64,000 nt of DNA from Paenibacillus assamensis DSM 18201 (GTDB lineage: Bacteria; Bacillota; Bacilli; Paenibacillales; Paenibacillaceae). The stretch is taken from NCBI RefSeq assembly GCF_000422445.1, contig NZ_AULU01000011.1, forward strand, positions 124,001-188,000, given 5' to 3'. Of the stretch, positions 43,421-51,159 are shown piece after piece (positions within the stretch are counted from its first letter, which is position 1; the number at the start of each line of letters is the position of its first letter). The notes below the pieces were generated by a model. It was not told the DNA's origin. It searched no databases and was given only the letters and a program-made list of their open reading frames with translations. The position numbers and the translations under genes are program-made.

Positions 43421-43843
43421 GTGGCGGAAGATAACCATAAAGAGTTTGTAGATATACAAGCCATCATGATGGACATGCGTCTCGTACAGCAGAAATCAAA
43501 AGCTTTCCTCGATATACTGACGAGTAATGATGTATTGTCGCAAAATCATATCACCCTGTTGATGGATTTGAAATTAAGCGGAAGCATGCGCATCACGGAA
43601 ATAGCTGAACGCTTCTTTATTACAGCTGGTGCGGCAACTTCCATGTGCGACAAGCTAGAAGAACAGCAATTGGTAAGCAGAATTCGTTCGAAGGAAGACC
43701 GTAGAGTAGTGATGGTGGCTCTAACGAAAGCAGGAGAAGAGAAGGTATATGAGATTTTTACAAGAATTCCAGCTCAGAAACTGCGTACGATTTCCCATGT
43801 GTTTAGACAAGTGAATGAACTTATGACCCAAATTATCGATTAA
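43421..43843 (+). CDS. MarR family transcriptional regulator
   Basis: This 140-residue winged-helix protein has SGSMRITEIAERFFITAGAATSMCDKLEEQQLVSRIRSKEDRRVVMVALTKAGEE, with helix-turn-helix and wing (D-R-R). The start is GTG 43421 behind AGGAGGATG. It lies 187 bases upstream of the bactofilin-like gene on the same strand; a regulatory link is possible. The ligand is unknown. Confidence 0.88.
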   Translation: MAEDNHKEFVDIQAIMMDMRLVQQKSKAFLDILTSNDVLSQNHITLLMDLKLSGSMRITEIAERFFITAGAATSMCDKLEEQQLVSRIRSKEDRRVVMVALTKAGEEKVYEIFTRIPAQKLRTISHVFRQVNELMTQIID

Positions 43844-44045
43844 AGATAGGCTGCTGCATAGTGACGTGGCGGCTTCTGTATGAATAGGTCAGCCAGAGGT
43901 TTCTGGTTGGCTTATTTTTTTGTATATGTTTATGGGTGTTATTGACAATCTGATCATTTGAGATTATATTAATCACTATATATTTTAACGATCGAAACAT
44001 TTATCTACTAAAATAATAACAGAGATACTTATGGGGGTGAGTACA

Positions 44046-44660
44046 GTGGAAACAACAGAACATATACGGATTAATGGAGCTGGAACGTATCGCCAAGATA
44101 TTCAATCCAAAAGCGTACATGTAGCAGGTCATGGTCGATTTGAGGGCAGTATTAGCACAGAAAGTTTCAAAAGCTCAGGTTCTTGTCATGTAAAAGGCCA
44201 TTGCAGTACCAATCAGTTGTCTAGTAAAGGTCATGGACATTTTCATTCCATAACTGCGGATCGAATCGAGTGTTCGGGCTCATTTCAAGCTGATCAATCA
44301 GTGAATTCACAATCATTTTCTGCAAAGGGGTTAGTTATAATTGGGGATACGCTGACATCAGGGGATGTACATATCCGTTTCCAAGGGGGAACCTCCTCTA
44401 TTAAACACCTCATAGGAGGGGGAACGATCGATATCGGCAGAGAGAAGCTCTTCTTTTTGAATTTACTTTCTTTGGGGAGAAAGAAGTTAGTGTGCTCTAG
44501 TCTTACGGGGTGTAGAATTAAAATTAACCATGTGGAAGCAGAACTGCTCATTGGCGAGGATATTCGAATTGGCCCAAACTGCAAAATTGGTGAAGTTCGA
44601 TACTCGAATCAGCTGGATATCGATCCGAGCTCGGTAGTAGAGCGAACGGTACAGATTTAA
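44046..44660 (+). CDS. Bactofilin-like (polymer-forming cytoskeletal) protein
   Basis: The protein has about 204 residues. The sequence is a right-handed beta-helix-like series of short strands with Gly at turns: IRINGAGTYRQDIQSKSVHVAGHGRFEGSIS, then SFKSSGSCHVKGHCSTNQLSSKGHGHF, and a later EDIRIGPNCKIGEVRYSNQLDI. This is the layout of DUF583/bactofilin proteins such as B. subtilis YhbE/YhbF. They polymerise without nucleotide and affect motility or shape. GTG 44046 after GGGGGTGA or ATG 44031 may be the start. The next gene encodes a membrane protein. Confidence 0.75.
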   Translation: METTEHIRINGAGTYRQDIQSKSVHVAGHGRFEGSISTESFKSSGSCHVKGHCSTNQLSSKGHGHFHSITADRIECSGSFQADQSVNSQSFSAKGLVIIGDTLTSGDVHIRFQGGTSSIKHLIGGGTIDIGREKLFFLNLLSLGRKKLVCSSLTGCRIKINHVEAELLIGEDIRIGPNCKIGEVRYSNQLDIDPSSVVERTVQI

Positions 44661-44738
44661 AATGTAGAAATAACTCAAATTTTTATAATTTATAATACTG
44701 GATGTTGTATGATGATTACTACTGAAAGGGGAGCAGAT

Positions 44739-45287
44739 ATGAACGCAATTGTCCTACTTATTATTGCTTGTGAAGTTGCATTCTGGATCGTGATCGGTGC
44801 TGGATTAGTTACCCGTTATTTGTTGAAGAAGGAGCGTTTAGGGTTATTTTTGTTAGCCTTAACACCTGTTGTAGACGTCATCTTGCTTGTAGCTACAAGC
44901 ATTGATCTTTACCAAGGGGCAACAGCGACAACCGCGCATGCGATCGCAGCCATCTATATTGGTGTATCGATTGCTTTTGGTAAGAGCATGATTGATTGGG
45001 CGGATGAGAACTTTCGCTACTATATTACGAAGCAAGGTGAGAAGCCGATCAAAAGATATGGGATGGAACATGCGAAGCATTACGTGAAGAGTTTCGTTCG
45101 TCATGTTGTTGCCTTTATCATTGGTGCGGGACTATTAGTCGGTATGATTTACTACGTGAACGATGCAAGCAGAACAGAAGCTTTAATGGGGACGCTTCGA
45201 ATATGGGGCATTGTAATCGGCGTAGATCTATTGATTACGCTTAGTTATTTTATATGGCCAAGAGAAAATAAGAAGACTGTGAAGTAG
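44739..45287 (+). CDS. Hypothetical integral membrane protein
   Basis: The protein has about 182 residues and five hydrophobic segments. The first (MNAIVLLIIACEVAFWIVIGAGLVTRYLLKK) follows directly after the start; the last is VIGVDLLITLSYFIWPREN. A conserved-looking cytoplasmic loop SMIDWADENFRYYITKQGEKP lies in the middle. It resembles YmcC-type proteins of unknown function. ATG 44739 with AAAGGGGAG is preferred over ATG 44709. It follows the bactofilin gene by 78 bases. Confidence 0.75.
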   Translation: MNAIVLLIIACEVAFWIVIGAGLVTRYLLKKERLGLFLLALTPVVDVILLVATSIDLYQGATATTAHAIAAIYIGVSIAFGKSMIDWADENFRYYITKQGEKPIKRYGMEHAKHYVKSFVRHVVAFIIGAGLLVGMIYYVNDASRTEALMGTLRIWGIVIGVDLLITLSYFIWPRENKKTVK

Positions 45288-45726
45288 AAAGATCATCTTT
45301 TAAAAATGAATGAGCCTTTCATTAAAGTATGAGATGGAAGGTTTTTAGTTCGATGGATATGATAAAACCTGAAAACAGGATTTTTTAAAGTTATGCAGCA
45401 ATATTTCCAAGTCATTTTTCAAGGTAGGGAGCTTATTTTTCTTGGCTTCTTTCACCCAAGTATCTATATGCTGATAAATGGCGATGAAGTAGACACACGA
45501 GATGGAGTGGTGTGAGTTACGCCCATGAGAAGTCTCACGACGTAATCCACTTTTCTATATAGCCCTAGAAATTAAACTATGTTTTTTGATTTGTGATTTT
45601 TCTTGTGAACCGTAAATTAAACGATTCCAGTTGGATACGTGATCAGCTCTGGACACCAACAGAACTCCCGCTACATGTAGTGGGAGTTTTGTTGGTGATG
45701 GTAGAACAATATGATCGTTTTAAGTT

Positions 45727-46155
45727 TTATTTGTTATTTGGTGCTCCAGTAATAGCAAATTCGCCTATAATCGTCTTTCCATCTAAATCATATAGTGGAA
45801 GAGTACGAACAACTACCGCTTTTCCATCAGAACTTTTGGCCAATAAAGCTTTTTTATGATCTTTCATGATTGCAACGGCCTCTTCAGGCGTTTTAGGCAT
45901 TTCTTCTTGAAGATCCTTAGAATAAACATAACCTTTAGTACCATCTATGCCCACAGCAGATATTAAATGAGGTTCTGTTTCAACAGAAACTGCATTGGCT
46001 GCAGAACCGTAAGTTAATCCACTCTCATTCACAGAATATACAGGAGGTTGCTCAAGACCTCGGTTCCACAAACTAGATCCAAATACAGGTACTGCCGCTG
46101 CACTTATTGTCAAACCTATAATAAATGTTATGGCAGAAATTTTTCTGGTTTTCAT
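45727..46155 (-). CDS. Secreted protein of unknown function
   Basis: This 142-residue protein begins MKTRKISAITFIIGLTISAAAVPVFG, a signal peptide. The mature part holds VNESGLTYGSAANAVSVETEPHLISAVGIDGTKGYVYSKDL, a pattern I recall from unnamed Bacillus secreted proteins, and ends with a beta-like region (VVVRTLPLYDLDGKTIIGEFAI). It has no enzyme motif. It is 10 bases downstream of another secreted protein gene, probably one operon. Plus-strand frames at 45593 are shadows of it. Confidence 0.72.
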   Translation of the reverse strand: MKTRKISAITFIIGLTISAAAVPVFGSSLWNRGLEQPPVYSVNESGLTYGSAANAVSVETEPHLISAVGIDGTKGYVYSKDLQEEMPKTPEEAVAIMKDHKKALLAKSSDGKAVVVRTLPLYDLDGKTIIGEFAITGAPNNK

Positions 46156-46165
46156 AGTTTACCTC

Positions 46166-46651
46166 CTATCCGTTTTGTTTTGGGCTTTTGAATGTATAAT
46201 ATTGCGAATATCCATTACCATTATATGCAGCCGTGATCCCATACCCATAATACGCTGTTCTCGAAACTGCGGGCTTACGAGTAGCAATGCGGCTATCTAG
46301 AACATACGTTGTCTTGTCATTGTATACCCAGGAAGTTTCTGCAATTAATTCATCGTTTCCATTGAATAATCTTGCCTTAGAACCCATATAACCAGCGGGT
46401 ACATTGTTAGATGAAGATGCAGGGTATGTTTGAACTGTAGACCATGAGTTTGCAAAGGAAGTACCATTAATAGTATCTGTAGCAATAACTGAGTTGTTAG
46501 AATAGTTCTTTGAGTTAACAGTAAAATACCCAGTTGAACTAGTAGCGTATCCAGCAAAAACTGTTAAGGAAAATATCGGGAGAACTAATCCCATTGTAAG
46601 TGAAGCAACCGGGATTCCGATTCTTGTTAATAGTCTTCCTTTTTTTCTCAA
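46166..46651 (-). CDS. Secreted protein with uncertain start at a homopolymer tract
   Basis: The open frame encodes a signal-type N-terminus (LRKKGRLLTRIGIPVASLTMGLVLPIFSLTVFAGYA) and a mature domain of about 130 residues, rich in Tyr, Asn, Ser and Thr, with no cysteine. The only ATG near the ribosome site (AAGAAGGG; ATG at 46662-46660) is followed by ten T residues and runs into TGA at once. With eleven T residues it would read into the secretory frame. As sequenced, TTG 46651 may serve as start. Phase variation, slippage or a sequence error is possible. The upstream extension to 46759 lacks a signal. Confidence 0.55.
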   Translation of the reverse strand: MRKKGRLLTRIGIPVASLTMGLVLPIFSLTVFAGYATSSTGYFTVNSKNYSNNSVIATDTINGTSFANSWSTVQTYPASSSNNVPAGYMGSKARLFNGNDELIAETSWVYNDKTTYVLDSRIATRKPAVSRTAYYGYGITAAYNGNGYSQYYTFKSPKQNG

Positions 46652-46850
46652 AAAAAAAACATCCCTTCTTTTTTGTAAACTTTTGTGTGATATTCCACTT
46701 AAGTATACATTCAATCTATCTATATGTAAACATTTGGATTTTGTATAGCTAATTAGCAAACGTAAGCTTTTTTGCTAATGATATTTTCGAGATCACAAAG
46801 AGAGGAGAACTTCAATCTCATTGTAAATTGTGAAGTGAAACAATTCATAC

Positions 46851-46879
46851 TTGACTACTCGGAATAATGTGGGTAATAT
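46851..46879 (+). promoter_or_regulatory. Candidate promoter of the arylsulfotransferase gene
   Basis: TTGACT (46851-46856) and TAATAT (46874-46879) are 17 bases apart, about 130 bases before ATG 47008. Confidence 0.45.
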
Positions 46880-46923
46880 AATTCCAATACATTTTACATA
46901 GGAACAGCCGATTGGATCACCAA

Positions 46924-46978
46924 AGGCTCATGTATCTTTTACAGCTTACCAGCTGCTAGAGAGGCATGAGTCTTTTTT
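46924..46978 (+). terminator. Terminator/attenuator in the arylsulfotransferase leader
   Basis: AGGCTCATG pairs with CATGAGTCT, one G-U, followed by TTTTTT. It lies between the candidate promoter and the gene. A nine-codon frame (MYLLQLTSC, 46930-46959) lies inside the hairpin. Alternatively it ends an unseen upstream transcript. Confidence 0.5.
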
Positions 46979-47007
46979 ATTTCCGACGAATGAGAGGAGT
47001 ATGAGAT

Positions 47008-48453
47008 ATGGGACACCCTACGATTTATCCAACGGGAACGACGGTATACAAGCCAGAGCAGGCATGGAGCGGGTATACCCTGTATCAAGCAGCAGATACG
47101 GGAGCGCTCCTGATTGATATGAATGGTCGAGAGGTTCATCTTTGGAAAGGGCTGCGTGGATTTCCGAACAAGCTGCTGCCCGGTGGTTATGTGCTTGGAA
47201 GCACGGCGCAGCGTGATACTAGATATGGGTTTCAAGATGAGAAAAATCTGGTTCAAGTCGATTGGGATGGCAATATCGTGTGGAAGTTTGACCGTTATGA
47301 ATGGATTGAAGATCCAGACAATCCGCCGCAATGGATGGCACGCCAGCATCATGATTACCAGCGTGAAGGCAATCCTGTCGGTTATTATGTACCGGGTCAG
47401 GAACCGAAGGTAGATTCAGGGCGTACGCTGCTGCTTGTCCATAAAAATGTAACTCGTCCGAACATTTCGGATAAGCTGCTGTTGGACGATGTGCTTATTG
47501 AGGTGGACTGGGAAGGGAATATCCTCTGGGAGTGGGCGTGCAGTGATCATTTCGATGAACTAGGCTTTGATGAGCAGGCGAAAGAAGTACTGTATCGCGA
47601 CCCGAACACACGATTCTTTGGTGCAAATGCAGGGGATTGGATGCATATTAATTCCGCTTCTGTCTTAGGTCCGAACAAGTTCTACGATGCGGGCGATGAG
47701 CGTTTTCATCCAGGCAATATTATATGGGATGCTCGCGAATCTAATATTATTGCTATTATAGACAAGCAAACTGGCAAGATTGTGTGGAAGCTGGGACCGA
47801 ATTACGACACTGAGGAAACGAAGCATCTCGGCTGGATTATCGGTCAGCATCACGCCCACCTTATTCCGAGAGGATTGCCGGGTGAAGGGAATCTGCTCGT
47901 ATTTGATAACGGGGGCTGGGCCGGTTATGGTGCGCCGAATCCGGAGTCCGCGGACGGGCTAAGGGTGGCTCGGCGGGATCATTCTCGCATTTTAGAAATC
48001 AATCCTGTAACGCTAGAGATTGAATGGCAGTACACACCGACCGAAGCGGGATTTCAGGCACCGCTCGATTCTTATCGTTTCTATAGTCCGTATATTAGCT
48101 CGGCGCAGCGGCTTCCTAATGGCAATACGTTAATAACAGAAGGGGCAGACGGTAGGATTTTCGAAGTGACGCGTGAGCATGAACTCGTGTGGGAGTATAT
48201 TTCTCCATATAAAAATCAACGAAATGCGAATATGGTCTACCGTGCTTATCGTGTGCCTTATGAGTGGGTGCCGCAGTTAGAACAGCCAGATGAGGTTGCT
48301 ATTTTTCCGATTGATGTGGCTGATTTCCGCTTGCCAGGAGCGGCACCGCGAGGAGCGATAAGCTCAGTTGAAGTGGAAGGAGCAGCAGCAGAATATACGG
48401 AAGGTGCGCTATGCGTGGCAAGAATCGATGAAACGGAGCGTAAGGAAAAATAG
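47008..48453 (+). CDS. Arylsulfotransferase (ASST) family protein
   Basis: The protein has 481 residues and the repeated beta-propeller blades of the ASST family: GREVHLWKGL, LVQVDWDGNIVWKFDRYEW, VLIEVDWEGNILWEW, IIDKQTGKIVWKLGP, and ILEINPVTLEIEWQYTPT. His-rich sites (ARQHHDYQREGNPVGYY, GQHHAHLIPRG) fit the metal-free sulfate-transfer site with catalytic His. There is no signal peptide, so it is probably cytoplasmic, unlike Gram-negative AssT. It would move sulfate between phenolic compounds; the natural substrate is unknown. GAGAGGAGT precedes the ATG. Confidence 0.88.
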   Translation: MGHPTIYPTGTTVYKPEQAWSGYTLYQAADTGALLIDMNGREVHLWKGLRGFPNKLLPGGYVLGSTAQRDTRYGFQDEKNLVQVDWDGNIVWKFDRYEWIEDPDNPPQWMARQHHDYQREGNPVGYYVPGQEPKVDSGRTLLLVHKNVTRPNISDKLLLDDVLIEVDWEGNILWEWACSDHFDELGFDEQAKEVLYRDPNTRFFGANAGDWMHINSASVLGPNKFYDAGDERFHPGNIIWDARESNIIAIIDKQTGKIVWKLGPNYDTEETKHLGWIIGQHHAHLIPRGLPGEGNLLVFDNGGWAGYGAPNPESADGLRVARRDHSRILEINPVTLEIEWQYTPTEAGFQAPLDSYRFYSPYISSAQRLPNGNTLITEGADGRIFEVTREHELVWEYISPYKNQRNANMVYRAYRVPYEWVPQLEQPDEVAIFPIDVADFRLPGAAPRGAISSVEVEGAAAEYTEGALCVARIDETERKEK

Positions 48454-48458
48454 TCATT

Positions 48459-48571
48459 AAAAGCGAAAATCACGGCTACGTTCTCCTGATTGCAGGTGCG
48501 GCGTAGTCGTTTACTTTTGGACCGAAACGAGCGGTGTAGCTGCCGGAGTTGGTTTTGATTTTCTGTGAGCA
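48459..48571 (-). pseudogene. Relic of a reverse transcriptase 3' end
   Basis: On the minus strand about 33 codons read FCSQKIKTNSGSYTARFGPK followed by VNDYAAPAIRRT and stop. This is nearly identical to the C-terminus of the reverse transcriptase at 49521-50480. The match extends through its stop codon and ends at the ASST gene. It shows a second, older copy of the same element. The remainder of the 48454-48755 gap has no other recognisable content. Confidence 0.75.
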
Positions 48572-48755
48572 AAATGTCTTATAGTAATGAAACGTAGTCA
48601 TACAATATACTCATATTATTGAAAAGATTTTTCTCAGAGATAAAGACGGCATCAGATGATAGAGGGGTTTACTATTGAACTCATTGTAGGCAAGTACATT
48701 CACTTCTGATTATTTATCGTATCAGTATAAAAAATGTGAATTTCAGAGAGGAGAG

Positions 48756-49310
48756 GTGGTCTTGTCGGTGAATCTTAGCTATATTCTCTATTCAGTTTTG
48801 TTGATTTTAGTATGGGTGCTATTGCTAATAGGCTTCCTAATAAAAAGAAATACTAAAGTCATCCGAGGATACCTGTGGGTATCCGTGCCCTGTATCTCAT
48901 TGTTATTATTATATTTTTGGAATACGAACCTAAACAACTATGTACGAAGTTATTTATTCGCAACGCACACTTATACTTGTGAGTATTACGACAGCTTACA
49001 ACCATACTCTCTCCCTCTTCCTAAAAGAACCGTTTTAAAAGGCAAATCAGATGCTTGTTCCCCATTTTATATGACGTTTTCGCAAGGTAAAGATGTTATT
49101 TCATTTTATGAGACGCTATTAATCGAATGGAAAAACAAAAAATTAATTTCTGGATTTTATTATGCTGAAAGGTATCATCCATATGGTGGTAAAGAGAAGG
49201 GGTATGTTGTCTCAATTCCTGATGGAGCTATTCTTAATATATTTATTCATGTATTGCCTGATAGTTATGAGGGCCAGATGTTGTCGATCCGTTATAAACG
49301 TAGTGGATAG
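48756..49310 (+). CDS. Hypothetical membrane protein
   Basis: The protein has up to 184 residues. Two TM helices (YILYSVLLILVWVLLLIGFLI and YLWVSVPCISLLLLYFW) are followed by an outside domain of about 120 residues with two Cys (TYTCEYYDSL, SDACSPFY) that could pair. I do not recognise it. The start is uncertain among GTG 48756, TTG 48762 and GTG 48768, all near AGAGGAGAGG. It is placed between two reverse-transcriptase sequences, so it may have arrived with them. Confidence 0.6.
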   Translation: MVLSVNLSYILYSVLLILVWVLLLIGFLIKRNTKVIRGYLWVSVPCISLLLLYFWNTNLNNYVRSYLFATHTYTCEYYDSLQPYSLPLPKRTVLKGKSDACSPFYMTFSQGKDVISFYETLLIEWKNKKLISGFYYAERYHPYGGKEKGYVVSIPDGAILNIFIHVLPDSYEGQMLSIRYKRSG

Positions 49311-49520
49311 GCCTGCTATATCAGGTTAATTACTGTAACTAGAAATAAAAAGTATAGTGTAAGTCTTCATGAATTAGATCTTGAAAGACAAATGGGCGAT
49401 CATAGACCGCCTGTGGGTATCTATGGAATTTGTATTTTATTGAAGTTTAATATAGACATTATTGTTAGGTGAACCTTAATAGAAACTCAAACGCAGAATG
49501 TGCAAGCAGTAAAATCATAG

Positions 49521-50480
49521 CTACATTCTCTTGGTTGCAGGTACGGCGTAGTCGTTTGTTTTTGGACCGAAACGAGCGGTGTAACTGCCGGAGTTGGTTT
49601 TGATTTTCTGTGAGCAAAAAGTTGTGCCTAGAAACTGGAAATCAACATGGGTATAGTTTCCCCTTCGGCTATCATCTTTGCAATACACGATCTTCGTTTT
49701 TTCAGGATGAGGAGTAAGCCTGTAACGGGTGAATCTTTGCTGCAGTTGGGCGAGCAGCTTTTTTGCGCTCGTTTCCGTTTTACAATGGCAAATGATATCA
49801 TCCGTGTAGCGCTCGAATGGAATGTCAGCATGCTTCTTCTGCATCCACTCGTCAAATATATGATGCAAATACACATTGCCTAGCAAAATATTGAGTTTGC
49901 TGCCTTGGGCGAGTCCTTTTTTGGATGTGACTATAGTTCCATCTTTCATTTGAATAGGGGCTATCATCATGCGATGGGTGTATAGCAATGCCCATTTGCT
50001 CCGAATATGTGTGTTCAACATGTCCATAAGCAGCCGATGGTTAATGTTTTCACCAAATTTTTTAATATCCATGACAAGTGCCCAATCATATCGCAAACAA
50101 CGTTCACCTGCTAGGCGTACGGCATCGTCTCGTGCGGGCCTTTTTTGTTTATAGCCATATGAATTGGGATGAAATATACGCTCGAATCCAGGGGCAAGTT
50201 CATTTTTTAACAGTGTCTGTACAATAAAATCTGTTACCGTTGGAATGCCCATCGGTCTCCATCCACCGCTTTTCTTGGGGATTACGATTCTTCGAACGGG
50301 AGAAGGAGCATAGCTGCCAGCATTGAGTTCTACCCACAATTCATGCAGCAGTTTGATTCGATTTTGCTTAAAGTCCTCAATGGTCTGACCGTCTATGCCT
50401 ACAACTTTCGTCTTTTCAGATTGTCGGAATGCTTCCCACAACAAGTTCTTCGGTATGTGAAAGCGATGCGTCTTTTTCAT
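49521..50480 (-). CDS. Group II intron-like reverse transcriptase, short form
   Basis: This protein of about 319 residues keeps RT blocks 1-7: RRIVIPKKSGGWRPMGIPTVTDFIVQTLL, FHPNSYGYKQKRPARDDAV, ALVMDIKKFGENINHRLL, LAQGSKLNILLGNVYLHHIFDEWM, and FERYTDDIICHC, where YTDD replaces the usual YADD. Maturase and HNH domains are missing, and I see no domain V RNA structure after it. The PQG-x5-LL block is altered (AQGSKLNILL). It may be a decayed group II intron ORF or a group-II-like RT with another role. ATG 50480 has AAAGGGGGA; the frame opens at 50603. Confidence 0.75.
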   Translation of the reverse strand: MKKTHRFHIPKNLLWEAFRQSEKTKVVGIDGQTIEDFKQNRIKLLHELWVELNAGSYAPSPVRRIVIPKKSGGWRPMGIPTVTDFIVQTLLKNELAPGFERIFHPNSYGYKQKRPARDDAVRLAGERCLRYDWALVMDIKKFGENINHRLLMDMLNTHIRSKWALLYTHRMMIAPIQMKDGTIVTSKKGLAQGSKLNILLGNVYLHHIFDEWMQKKHADIPFERYTDDIICHCKTETSAKKLLAQLQQRFTRYRLTPHPEKTKIVYCKDDSRRGNYTHVDFQFLGTTFCSQKIKTNSGSYTARFGPKTNDYAVPATKRM

Positions 50481-50719
50481 CGTATCCCCCTTTATCATGT
50501 ACTGAACGAAAGGAATGTTCCAGCATATGAAAGGGCGCTTCTTTCTGCTTGTACGGTCGTCCATTTGGACAAGACGATTTGTTTTGCAAATGATATAGTT
50601 CATAAATAATCAAGTTTAAGATGTTTATTCAATTCAAACATGTACAATTTTTGGGGAATGCTATCTTAATCTGCACTGCAACAAGGTGTACTTGGAGTAC
50701 CTAAGCTAATTAAACTCCG

Positions 50720-50904
50720 TTAACGAGCGCTGTAGACGTTATTTTCGTAAAATGATTCATTTCAGAGTGCTAACGGTTGTAGTTGAGCTTATTTTAGCAA
50801 TCTTGCTGAATGATATCGGTCACGCAGACAAATAAGCTCCATGACGCTCGTTACATTTCAAAATCGACCCATAAACACGGAATAGCCTCCGTGGCAACCG
50901 TTAG
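50720..50904 (+). repeat. 185-bp nested-palindrome repeat
   Basis: It begins TTAACGAGCGCTGTAGACGT and ends TAGCCTCCGTGGCAACCGTTAG. Inner arms are CTAACGGTTG...GAGCTTATTTT and AAATAAGCTC...GACGCTCGTTA. It has the same orientation as copy 1. The rest of 50604-51159 shows no gene. Confidence 0.8.
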
Positions 50905-51159
50905 CGCAATTTTTCTTCGCGTTGCTTCATTTTGCTTTGCTACGCCGTGCCTTTTCCATGCTACGCTGGATTTTGCTAATGTAAAATAAATAGAAATAAA
51001 TCTCCTAAATCATGGGTAAGTATAACAAATAATTGATGTATTATATTGTAAATCTATTCTCTTCGTGATAGTCTACTTCGCAGATCGCAACAACATATAG
51101 CATTACATACAGCTGCAGTATGTATGGCGACCTAAATGAGCGAGAAGGAGAAGATTACG

